The position numbers were made by a program, and so were the translations under genes. Shown here piece by piece: positions 34,073 to 43,639 of a stretch of DNA of 64,000 nucleotides (position 1 is the first letter of the stretch; every line of letters begins with the position of its first letter). The notes below the pieces were generated by a model that worked only from the letters and a program-made list of their open reading frames with translations, did not search any database and had not been told where the DNA came from. Origin of the DNA: Ascarosepion bandense. Its lineage: Eukaryota > Mollusca > Cephalopoda > Sepiida > Sepiidae. The stretch covers positions 1,621,001-1,685,000 of the forward strand of contig JBBBDQ010001452.1 of NCBI GenBank assembly GCA_037127315.1, written 5' to 3'.

Positions 34073-34439
34073 AATCTAGTAGTGCGTATAAAGTCATTAA
34101 AAGATCGTTTAAAACGTTCAGAAATTAATAAAACAGAAAACCACATACTTGACCGGAGGAAATAAACAATTTCTTTCAAAAATCTCTTGAAGTTACGAGT
34201 CGCTCGCTGTAAAATCTTTTGGCTCAAGTTGTAGATCCTTATTGAAAACAAAACTTTAACTAAGTTATATACAATGTCCTTGTTTCATTTACTTTTTAGA
34301 TGAGGTACGTATAGATGGAAAGAAAAAGTATCATTATAATAAACATCTGAGAGAGAGAGAGAGAGGGGGGAAATTTCAAAAAGACATAATTGGGAAAAGA
34401 TGTCTAGTAAATAGTAAATGTCTTCTGAATATTAGAAGG

Positions 34440-34700
34440 TTTAGGAGAAATAACTAAAAGACATTGTGGAGAGCCATGATCTCCAATGCTCTGAAGAAAA
34501 TGGCACACATAAGAATAATGTGCTTGAGTAAATGGATGTTGGAACAAGGTTTAGGAGAAATAACGAAATTTATTAAGAGCTACAAAGGACAGGAAAATGT
34601 GGAGAGCCATGACCACCAATGCCCTGAAGAAACATGGCACATAGAAGAATAATTTGCCATAAGTAAATGGATATTGTAACAAGGTTTAGAAGATATAACA
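34440..34700 (+). repeat. Two-unit LINE-derived tandem repeat
   Basis: The same unit as 29335-29870: GTGGAGAGCCATGA at 34466 and 34599 (133 bp). One unit is open as WMLEQGLGEITKFIKSYKGQ. A third partial unit starts at 34640. Confidence 0.85.
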
Positions 34701-35582
34701 AGACCCAAGAGCCCTTTAAGTTAGGGGTTTACAGAGAAAGAGACACAGTTCATGTGGCTATGCAGGGACGATAACGATTAACCTTAAACTTTGTCAGGTT
34801 AAAATTGTATTGAACCCCTTGAAATTTGGTTCCACAAAGCAGCCTTTCTTGCGAAGAAGTTGCTCGAGAGGAATTTATATACATATGGCCAGTCGAATAT
34901 GAAGAGAATGTGGACGGTTCTCTAACATGGTTCGTGACATGACAGGTCTTACCCATGAGGGTTATAACTTGTGGGACTGAGGAATGTACTTCGTCTAGAC
35001 ACTTTCTATGGCAATAAAAATAGAGAAGCGAAAGGTTTGCAACATTTTGCCTGCAAGAAAAACGCTGTAGGGTGTAAAATAATTCGTTGCCAACAAGGAC
35101 TCGAAGAACCTTTTGGACTCAAAAGAATTGAAAGTAAAGACTAGGCAGTTCCTGTTCAAATATTCACATGTTTGTCCTGATCCGGTTCTTGTAAAGGATA
35201 TGTTTGTCCTGATCCGGTTCTTGTAAAGGAATATGAGGAGGAATCAGTTAATTACCGGAACAGTAGAGGGAACCTACCATTTTCGAAGAATCTTTAGGGG
35301 TGGATCTTGTGCACGAATTTCACTTAAAATATTGAATTTAATAACCAATAGGCGTTGAGGGCGCAGAGCCCCATGAGGGGAATATTCGTTCGTCATGATT
35401 GGGGGAAAGTTCTGGGACCGATCGGCGATAATGAATCGTCACTAAGATAGAAAAAAGAAATATGCACCTTGGAAAGCCATAAATCATTGTCTCTTACTCC
35501 ACACGAGATATGAATTAAATATCAGGGCAGAGAAGAAGACAGAAAAATCTTACTTTACAACCGTCGATAAAGTCATGGCAAA
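34701..35582. other. No gene seen; contains a 32-bp perfect-type tandem duplication
   Basis: ATGTTTGTCCTGATCCGGTT and 12 further bases are repeated back to back at 35168-35199 and 35200-35231 with one difference. The rest has no recognised family. Confidence 0.5.
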
Positions 35583-36044
35583 TCTATATATATATATATA
35601 AGGCAATCTGTGAGTCTGTGTTCCCTATGCACGCCTACATTTTTTAAGTTACGCCATTCAAACTTTCTAGGGACACATATCTACAGGGAAGCCAGGTCGA
35701 CATACTTTTTGAGTTTAAGTTCAGCAATTTTCCCTTTCGCACTTTTTGGCCAATGGAGCCGATTTTTTATATTTGCTCCGTAAAACATCTAAGATCTAAG
35801 TTGTTTGCTGAATTACGTCACAGAAATAAAATCACACGTGTCAAACGCGACTAAAATATTTTTTTATTAAAAAAAAAATGAGTCTTTATATTTAATTTTT
35901 GTTCCGACGTTTTAAAAATTCATTTGCTCAACAAAAAAATGTGAATATTTTTCTAAGTAATTTTGAAACAAAAGATATATTTAAAAATGTAGGCGTGCAT
36001 AGGGAACAGTCACGCACACTCACAGATTGCCTTTTATATATAGA
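35583..36044. mobile_element. Palindromic element with Helitron-like TCTATATA ends on both sides
   Basis: The left end TCTATATATATATATAAGGC and about 40 following bases (ATCTGTGAGTCTGTG, TTCCCTATGCACGCCTACAT) are repeated in reverse complement at 35985-36044. The about 55-bp inverted ends begin with the TCTATATATAAAAGGC start used by the Helitron-type elements here. The interior is about 350 bp, noncoding, with a T-rich middle. No CTAG end is present. It could be an ordinary MITE or an inverted pair of Helitron 5' ends. Confidence 0.75.
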
Positions 36045-36284
36045 GATTATATTTTAAGCGAATTTATTTCATCCGCTGAAGAAATTAAAAAGTTCTGTGT
36101 TAGACGGGCTATGATTCTAGTCATTTATGTTATAGAAATAGTGGATTGATTTGTTTCTGATGGCATACCAAGCAATTTTTTCTTATAGATCATCTACCTT
36201 TATAAGTTTACTTCAACCGTAAGCATATTTTTGGATTATAACATTTTTTTTTTAGATAACAAGGGTTTACTGATACAAATTTTA

Positions 36285-36400
36285 CTTTTTGACTCCTACC
36301 TGGGGGGAAAAGAGATAGATCTGTACCTTTCTCAATGTATTTGCATGTAAGTGACTGTAAAGAACACATAACTGGAACTTGCATTCCGATTAACAAAAGC
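36285..36400 (-). mobile_element. Diverged SINE body fragment
   Basis: The minus strand retains CATTGAGAAAGGTACAGATC, TCTCTTTTCCCCCC, and TGTTCTTTACAGTCACTTAC upstream. The last string resembles the 5S-headed copy at 39050-39291 more than the tRNA-headed ones. Confidence 0.5.
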
Positions 36401-36734
36401 TAAATTCATAGTCGTCCCAGCAAAACAACAGGAACAAGGATGTTGCAAGTGAAGAACGTGTAGTCACTTAAAGTAACGGAATTTTCCTTTATCTCAGTAC
36501 TCTACTCAGCCTTTGGAAAGCATCCTTGGCTATGCCAATACGCCTTCAGATCTCAGTGTCACATTTAAAAAAATTTCCAGATATAAGCAATTAGAAAATA
36601 ACAACCAGAAAATGAAAGTAAAACAGTAAGAGTAAATAATGTATTTTATATTGTATTCAACCAATTTTACTAAATTTAGTTTCATTGAAATGTCTTTTTC
36701 TATTCCTTTGACCCAAATATAAAATATAAGTAAC

Positions 36735-36927
36735 TATTTTACTATTTAACTCATAGCGGTGAGGGGAAGAATTGGATTCATACCTTTTCCAATGGTATTG
36801 TAACGAGCCATCTAAAAAGATTAGGTATTCTCTAGAGGTCATCAATCTAGATACTGACCAGATTCAACGTTGCTTAACTACGGTTATCGGATGAGAAGCG
36901 GTGTTTGAACGTGTCATTGTCGTAAAC
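36735..36927 (-). mobile_element. 5S-rRNA-headed SINE, copy 1
   Basis: Minus strand from 36927 aligns to 5S rRNA: CACGTTCAAACACCG, TCATCCGATAACCG, GTTAAGCAACGTTGAATCTG (internal promoter A-box region), GGTCAGTAT, TGATGACC, AGAGAATACCT. After about 30 bp it continues into the SINE body (CCATTGGAAAAGGTATGAAT, CGCTATGAGTTAAATAG). The head is about 115 bp and diverged from functional 5S, so this is a retroposon and not an rRNA gene. Confidence 0.8.
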
Positions 36928-37017
36928 CGCAGATTAGAGAAATGGAAATAGAAAAGGAGTCATTATCGACTATGTCCTGAAGAGTTATAAATTTTTAAGA
37001 AATTATTTCACTGTAAT

Positions 37018-37965
37018 CATGGCGGAACCTTGACTAATGTGCAGGGGATTGCAATGAGAGAAAAGACAGGGTCCAGGGGTTTTCGAGGAAAGTATAAATG
37101 ATCAAAAAGGTTCAAGGAGATAGGACAATTGACATTGCATTTAAATTTTTAGAGATTGTAGCTATCAGGGAAGCAAGTACATGGAAGGGACATTCACAAG
37201 CGGAAAGTACGAAAAATGAAACTGTCGAAATTGAAGTGGTGGTTATATTTAACTATCGACGGTTAAAAAAAAGTGGGACCTATATGCCAATCTATTAGCA
37301 TGCCTAAATTCATCTGGTTCGTCCACCAAGGGAAAAAAGTCAGTGTTGATTATATTAAATATGCTTCTTTGGATTTTATCGAGAAGAGATGAATAACAGG
37401 AGAACCCGACCATAAATGGCAACAGTATTCGATGCACGGATGATTGGTAGATGTATAAATGTGCACGATAGATTTAGACGAGAAAAATCTTCTAGTTCGA
37501 CACAGTAAACCAACTTTCCTAGCAGTAGATGCAGCTATGAGTTCGATATACTCGTTCTATTTTAGGTCATTTGAGAGAATTAAGCCAATGAGGAGCAGTT
37601 TTTTGGTCTCTGGGAGACTAGGGCAACCCATTTTGATGGCTAGTAGTAAATTTTCCCTATGGTGATTAAAGGATAGCAACTTCATTTGCGAAGCATTAAA
37701 ATTTACGAGTCATTTTCTACCTCAGTTCATAACTGATCTTTTCACGATGAGCCGCCAGGAAAACTTTGTCATCCTTGGCAGATTTATTATTAAGACGGGA
37801 GTGAATGTGGTACCATCCGCATAGATGGATACTTGGTAACTGATTACACCAGGAAGATCATTGATGAAGATTAGAAAACACTAAGATTCTAAGATAGAGC
37901 CTTGAGGGACGCCCGCGTCCGTGTGAAAGAATCCGGAAGCTTTACCCGTTCAAAACGACCTTCAT
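37018..37965 (-). pseudogene. CR1/Jockey-like LINE relic with RT and C-terminus
   Basis: Minus strand, in order: DAGVPQGSIL (about 37905), SIYADGTTFTPV (the YADD box with the second Asp changed to Gly, about 37800), WLVNFNASQMKLL, LIGLILSNDLK, SKSIVHIYQSSV, SSLLDKIQRSIFNIIN (37330-37390), and the C-terminal LNAMSIVLSP. This is the classic layout of CR1/Jockey RT. Frames are broken by several stops. The 5' part (endonuclease) is absent, as expected for 5' truncation. Confidence 0.85.
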
Positions 37966-38204
37966 TTCACCATATTGATTTTTCAACATTTATAAAATCC
38001 GAATTTTGTCTCACCGTGGTGTAATAACTAGCAAACTTGTCAAATAGACATTCTTTGTTAAATCGCTTTGTGTTATTAGTTTTCTAAGGTTTTGTTATTT
38101 AAAGCTAAAAAGTATTTTTAGATTGCAAGAATATTTTTGGAGATAATAATATTTATTACTATACTAATATTTGTTTATATTTCTGAGATAATGTAGTATT
38201 TATT

Positions 38205-38391
38205 ATTATTAACTAACCAACGTCTATATACACTGGGCCATGTATCCTTGAGGGCAAGAACAACTGAACTTTTGGGACTTATAAACCTAATGTTCAGTAA
38301 CCCTTTCTACCAGAGTTCATATTACCATTTATTTTATGTTAATAATTTTCTCTAGTATTTTTTACCAGAGCTCATATTGCAAATTTTAACC
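38205..38391 (-). repeat. PLE 3' untranslated region
   Basis: Minus strand continuation of the PLE tail, matching 7177-7350 on the plus strand (GGGTTACTGAACATTAGGTTT, TAGACGTTGGTTAG). Ends near the TATTTCTGAGATAATGTAG segment also found in the 108-bp satellite. Confidence 0.7.
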
Positions 38392-38578
38392 CTAATGATT
38401 TTCTCTAGCACTCCGTATTACTGGTTCTCATATTGTGTTCATCTCTATGCTTGGTCGGCTTAGGAGATTTTTGTAGACTAGCATATGCGCTGATTCATTA
38501 AGTTTACGTAGTTTCCTGTGGCGTTCTCTATCTATTATTTCAACTTCATCCCATAGAGGGTGGTGATCCCCTTTCTCG
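38392..38578 (-). pseudogene. PLE endonuclease C-terminus
   Basis: The minus strand reads LWDEVEIIDRERHRKLRKLN, then ESAHMLVYKNLLSRPSIEM and a TGA one codon before EPVIRSARENH and TAG. Homologous codon by codon to 7008-7176. 5' truncated at about 38580, where an oppositely oriented PLE terminal sequence begins. Confidence 0.8.
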
Positions 38579-38589
38579 CTCCATATGTG

Positions 38590-38850
38590 GATATAGGTGT
38601 TGGTTAGTTCCTGTGACTTGACTCAAAGATTTGTGAGTTCAGTACCAGGCTACAGCAGTGGTGAACAAGTAACTTACAGGGTTAGAGGGAGATAACTTAT
38701 GATTTCCAGAAGAGGCATTAGGCAAGGAATGGAGTTCATATAGCTCAGTGATTGTAATAAAGGGTTCGGTTCGAAATTCCTAGCACCTGAAGAAGGCCGA
38801 AGCGTACAACAGCCGAAACGTCATAAAATAGCAAAAAAGTTGAGGACAAA
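38590..38850 (+). repeat. PLE terminal region with tRNA-like and hammerhead-like motifs
   Basis: The plus strand contains CTGTGACTTGACTCAAAGAT (also at 7355), then TATAGCTCAGTGATTGTAAT and GGTTCGAAATTCC (A- and B-box-like), immediately followed at 38788-38819 by CTGAAGA, a GGC/GCC stem and GAAAC. PLE terminal repeats are known to carry hammerhead ribozyme motifs. Here one extra base separates CTGANGA from the stem, so activity is uncertain. Confidence 0.55.
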
Positions 38851-39049
38851 CACATTAATTTGGAAATTCTTGCAAAAATCAAATAATTACCAGATTTTAA
38901 TTAAACTTTCAGGACTTATTCAAAAATGAATGGCATTATCTTTAAAATCATATTTTTAACAGATCTTGGTAAAAATATTTTTTTTACATCTGTTACTCAA
39001 CCTCTACTGAGATTCATGAAATTTCAAATGTAAATACTGTAATTAAGTT

Positions 39050-39291
39050 CTACAAGTCTTACTAATGAACCCATAACTGGGTTGGAGAAGAGGTAGTTAG
39101 CGCGTAAGTGAGTACAAAGAACCCCGCTCTTCAATTAACAATCCATTATCCATTACCTCATCCACACCTTCAGACTTACAGCACCTGGCATTCCCAAGCG
39201 GTCACCCATCAATGTACTGACCAAGTTTGACGTTACTTAACTTCAATGATTATTCAGGAGCCGTTGTTTCAAGGTGATGTGAGTGTAAGCC
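39050..39291 (-). mobile_element. 5S-rRNA-headed SINE, copy 2
   Basis: Minus strand from about 39291: ACATCACCTTGAAACAACGG, TTGAAGTTAAGTAACGTC, TTGGTCAGTAC, TTGATGGGTGACCGCTTGGG, AATGCCAGGTGCTGTAAGTC, a full-length (about 120 bp) 5S match. It is followed by GGATGAGGTAATGGATAATGG (tRNA-head-like, shared with 40669-40740) and then the SINE body CACTTACGCGCTAACTACCT, CAGTTATGGGTTCATTAG. Confidence 0.85.
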
Positions 39292-39895
39292 TCAGGTCGT
39301 GTTGTTTACATGGATTCTCTTGGGACTTTCGCAGCATTCATTGTGTCTAGAAAATTCTCACGGAATCGTGGGATGCACACTTTTTGCTTTCCGTGTTCGA
39401 ACGTCTAAAGACGCACAACGCTGATAGGTTCATCCATGTTTCTGCAAGAATCTCAGGCAAATGATATTTTTCTTTCTCGGCTGACCCATGAGATGCGAAG
39501 TATATGACCGAGGAGTTTCTTCTTTCTATATGACTGTAGAAGTTGTCTTTCACTATAGACTTAGAACAGTTTCTACTAATGTCCTAATAGCTTTTTTTTT
39601 ACTACCGTTCACAAAATATAATGCGAAAGAGCCATTCAAGTTAGAGTTACTGAAAACAGTTTTTTATTATAGCGTAAAAGACGGAGAAAATGGTGTATAT
39701 TATTTAGATATATATGATAGATATCGGTTGACCCTAGACTTGAAGTGGGTAAGATTAGGGAAGTTTCAACATGGTAGATATCTGGGTGGGGCTTCCTTCT
39801 TAACAAAAATGACTCACAAACATTGCACTTGAAGAGAATTTGATCCTCACTGAGTTTCTTGTGCTTGTATTAGGTGAAGGTAAGTTTTCGAAATA
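39292..39895. other. No gene recognised
   Basis: The plus frame at 39488-39832 (114 codons, MRCEVYDRGVSSFYMTVEVV start) is among the longer non-repeat frames in the window, but I recognise no domain. The overlapping minus frame at 39347-39553 is equally anonymous. A host exon cannot be excluded, but nothing supports one. Confidence 0.3.
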
Positions 39896-39899
39896 CCCA

Positions 39900-40212
39900 T
39901 GTGATGCGCGTTAAGGTGTAATCAATATCGGCCTGAAATAGAAAATCCAAAGAGCCGAGTTCGAATTCCACTTGAATTCATTGCATTCACTTGTACATAA
40001 TACTCTTGGGACAGGTATGCATCTATCTATTCTCCCTCCAGTTATGGGTTAAAAAACAGTACAGATTGTATTCTGTAGCCTTGGTTAGCAACCAGCCTAC
40101 CACAGAAAAAAATGACAACCTGCTGCGGGAAAATATTCTACCTAGTAAGTCACGGTTTTTAAGAGACATGATCACCCAAGTATATCACGTATGGCACTTA
40201 AGTGACTGATCT
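39900..40212 (+). mobile_element. tRNA-headed SINE, full length
   Basis: Head GATGCGCGTTAAGGTGTAAT, B-box GAGTTCGAATTCCACTTG, complete body and tail GGCACTTAAGTGACTGAT. The first of three serial SINE segments. Confidence 0.9.
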
Positions 40213-40365
40213 GGATAAAATGACTGAATAGCAGGACAGATTGGGTTCTGTAGCCTTGGTTGGCAACCAGTCTACCTATCGCAGGAAAATCTTCTGCCTA
40301 GTCACTCACGGATCGAAAGAGACATGATCAACCAAGCGTCTATCTTGTATGACACTAAACTGACT
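40213..40365 (+). mobile_element. SINE distal segment, second in series
   Basis: Starts in the body at AATAGCAGGACAGATTGGGT and runs to ACACTAAACTGACT. No head. Confidence 0.88.
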
Positions 40366-40553
40366 TATCTCTTCTCCCTCTAGCTATGGGTTGAATATCA
40401 GGACAAACTGGGTTGTATAGCCTTGGATGATAACCAGTCTACCACGGAAATAAATGACAACCTACTGCGGGATATCTTCTAACAAGTAAGTCATGGTTTT
40501 TAAGAGACATGATCACCCAAGTATAATACGTATGGCACTTAACTGACTGACTG
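40366..40553 (+). mobile_element. SINE distal segment, third in series
   Basis: Starts at TATCTCTTCTCCCTCTAGC and runs to GGCACTTAACTGACTGACTG. Its tail variant (TCATGGTTTTTAAGAGACATG) matches the first segment, not the second. Confidence 0.88.
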
Positions 40554-40555
40554 AC

Positions 40556-40770
40556 ACGGCGTACAACTATATTACGTTGAAACACTCCGTACAATCACCG
40601 AAATTAAGCAACGTCAGTCCTGGTCAGTAAATGGGTGTCCGCTTGGAAATACCAGGTGCTGTAAGCTTGAGAGTGCGGGTGATGTAATGGGTAATAGCTC
40701 GGAATTGTTAATCGGGGATCCGAGTTCTAATCCCCCAAAATACCGTATTAGTCATATTATTCATATTATC
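40556..40770 (+). mobile_element. 5S-rRNA-headed SINE, copy 3
   Basis: 40556-40668 aligns to 5S rRNA: TTACGTTGAAACACTCCG, AATCACCGAAATTAAGCAAC, CTGGTCAGTAAATGGGTGTC, CTTGGAAATACCAGGTGCTG. Directly behind it lies a tRNA-like module (GTGATGTAATGGGTAATAG and GAGTTCTAATCCC), giving two pol III-type promoters in series. The body is cut off by the Helitron that starts at 40773. Confidence 0.88.
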
Positions 40771-40772
40771 TA

Positions 40773-40799
40773 TCTAAACTTATTTATAAATGACACTTT

Positions 40800-40839
<40 letters not shown>

Positions 40840-41120
40840 ATCTGCGGGTGTGTGTATCCGTTACCTATGGACTCAGAAACGGCTGAACCGATTTTCTTGA
40901 AAATTTACACAGTTGTAGTATAAGCGTCTGCGAGTGTTCTTAGCTAGGTTTTGTGTCGAGTTACCCCCGATAAATATCGAAAATCGATAATCGAAAAAAT
41001 CAGGGTTATAGAAGGAGTGGTCCGATTTTAAACAAAATTTGATACACTCATAGACAAAGACATAAGAAACAATATTCAGACGTTTCAAGGTTGCAGTTCT
41101 TACAATAGTGCAGGAAATCG

Positions 41121-41164
<44 letters not shown>

Positions 41165-41347
41165 GCAAGATGTTTGTGTGTGTGTGTCTGTTTATCTGTC
41201 TGTATGTCCTTTATGCAAATCCACAATTTTGATCCGATTCTCACCAAACTTCACACAAATATTCTTTAGGCAGAGTCTGAGCTCCAATACCATGGATTAG
41301 TTTTAAATCTTTCATTATACCCGAGCAACGCCGGGCTACGCTGCTAG
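40773..41347 (+). mobile_element. Helitron-type non-autonomous element, copy 2
   Basis: TCTAAACTTATTTATAAATG start after A, CTAG end before T, with the terminal hairpin ACCCGAGCAACGCCGGGCT. Shorter than copies 1 and 3 because the segment between GTCCTTTATGCAAATCC and the 3' end is reduced. Internal (GT)n and (TA)n tracts. Confidence 0.85.
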
Positions 41348-42080
41348 TATGAAATAATCTCTTCACCTTCCATCTATGGCTTTATTAGTATAATTTGTAT
41401 GACTGAAACCATTATTATATCAAAAACATATGATAATCTAAAAAAAATTTCTGGCTTTAAATTTTCTGCAAAGGGTTGATAAACCGTAAAATATGGGTCA
41501 GTCTGTAAAATCATCTTTCCTATTATGTGCCTTTAACTGGAATCGAACTGCTTTAATGACTAGAATAAGTAATGACGCCGAAGCCTATTGTATGATGTCA
41601 TAAATATGATGTTTCTGTTATTACTTCCGTTCAAATTGTCTAGTGTTTATTGATGATGGTGGGTGAATTATGGAGCTGAAGCCAGGCATTTATTTAATGA
41701 TCTTCCCAACACGAATGTCTATTTTTATAAACGCGTATTCCTGTGCGTACGGATGTGTATGTGACGATCTTTACGCATTTGCAGTTGAGTGCGTATTTAT
41801 ATCGACATCTGGTACGCTTTCAAATAACCACCAACCACTACACACAAGGTGTGAACACTGATGTCTATGTGTCTATTAATCCGTCGGGTATGTGGGTGTC
41901 GCAGTCGGAAGAGATGCTTCATTTCACAAAAAAAGAAAAAGAAAAGAAAAGAAAAGAAACGAGGCAAAATCATCGAACTTAATCGTGTTGATTTGTGTTT
42001 TATCGATTTCCAAGTTATCATTTTATTCTTTCATTCATTCATTGTTTCTTTCTTACTTTTTTGAAAACATTGTATGAACA
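41348..42080. other. No gene seen
   Basis: Anonymous frames of 60-80 codons at 41670-42077. An AAAAG-rich patch at 41928-41960. No homology recognised. Confidence 0.45.
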
Positions 42081-42084
42081 GACT

Positions 42085-42085
42085 G

Positions 42086-42126
<41 letters not shown>

Positions 42127-42137
42127 TAAACAGTCCG

Positions 42138-42188
<51 letters not shown>

Positions 42189-42198
42189 GAACAGACTG

Positions 42199-42249
<51 letters not shown>

Positions 42250-42254
42250 ACAGA

Positions 42255-42299
<45 letters not shown>

Positions 42300-42321
42300 A
42301 AATGAACAGACTGAGATAGAG

Positions 42322-42368
<47 letters not shown>

Positions 42369-42378
42369 GAACAGACTG

Positions 42379-42421
<43 letters not shown>

Positions 42422-42431
42422 GAACAGACTG

Positions 42432-42499
<68 letters not shown>

Positions 42500-42500
42500 G
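42085..42500 (-). repeat. (GATA)n array with ATGAACAGACTGAGATA interrupters
   Basis: About seven GATA blocks separated at roughly 60-bp intervals by AACAGACTGAGATAGAT. The complement is TCAGTCTGTT, the same interrupter as in the 10-kb and 28.3-kb TATC arrays. Confidence 0.95.
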
Positions 42501-42504
42501 TTTT

Positions 42505-42907
42505 CTTTCGATTTTCTTTCTTTTCAGAGACTCTATTTTATAATTCATTTCTTTCGATTTTCTTTCTCTCTTTTTTCTTCCTTCCTTTCTTTCTTTCTTT
42601 CTTTCGTTGCAGGGATTATATTTTATAATTAATTTCTTTTGATTTTCTTTCTCTCATTCTTTCTTTCTTCCTTCCTTTCTTTCTTTCTTTCTAGGTATGG
42701 TATTTTATAATTAATTTCTATGGATTTTCTTTCAATCATTCTTTCTTTCGTTTTTTCTTTTCTTCTTTGCAAGGATTATATTTTATAATTAATTTCTTTC
42801 GATTTTCTTTCTCTCATGTTTTAATTCTTTCTTTCTTTCTTGCTTTCTTTCTTTCTTTGCAGAGACTGAATTTTATAATTTTCTTTTAATTTTCTTACCC
42901 TCATTTG

Positions 42908-42939
<32 letters not shown>

Positions 42940-43345
42940 TGCAGAGACTGTACTTTTTAATTTTTTAATTTTCTTTCTTTTCATTCTTTCTTTCTTTCTT
43001 TGCTCGGACTGTATTTTTTTTTTTTTTCGATTTTCTTTTTTTCATATTTTCTTTTATTCTATCTTTCTTTCCTTTTTTTCTGCCTTCTTTTCTTTCCTTC
43101 TTTTTTTATTTACAAGAATTGTATTTTGTAATTATTTTCTTTTAATTTTCTTTCATTCGATTTTATCCTTCTTTCTTATGTTCTTTCTGTCTTTTTGCAG
43201 GGACTGTATTTTTGATTGTTTTCTTTTTATTTTTCTTCCTTTTCATTTCTCTTTCGTCCTCTCTCTGTCTTTCTTTCCTTGTTCCTGTATTTGCAGGGAC
43301 TGTAATTTTGAATTAATTCTTTTAGATTTTCTTTCTTCGTGATAT
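42505..43345 (+). repeat. (CTTT)n with GCAG-GACTGTATTTTATAATT minisatellite structure
   Basis: CTTT runs alternate with a diverged about 80-100-bp motif containing TTGCAGAGACTGTATTTT and AATTTCTTTCGATTTTC. At least ten units. Confidence 0.9.
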
Positions 43346-43639
43346 TTAGGAAGAAAGTGTCGATACCGTCACGCGTGGTTGAACACTGATCTCCATGCAA
43401 CAAACGTAACTGTTTAATAAATTATTGTACTGAGATCACATGACCATAAATATTTAGTATATAAAGCAACTAGCCAGAAGTACGTGAGCATTTTGTGCTG
43501 TGCATCATTCCGGTGTTTTGCGTCCTTAAAGAGTTTTTTTTGGATGAATTACTCGAGAGAATTATTCCGAGAGTGATATTGTATGTTAATGGAAAGAATA
43601 GTTTAGTACGTTGACTTTGCCGAAATTTTTTTTTTTTTT

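Noticed and set aside
39122..39180. Coding exon near the 5S-like sequence
   Set aside because: Fully explained by the tRNA-like middle module of the minus-strand 5S-headed SINE.
40556..40668. Functional 5S rRNA gene
   Set aside because: Too diverged and shortened, with no T-run terminator, and it is continuous with a SINE-type tail; better explained as a 5S-derived retroposon head.
42039..42548. 169-codon minus-strand frame
   Set aside because: GATA repeat translation.
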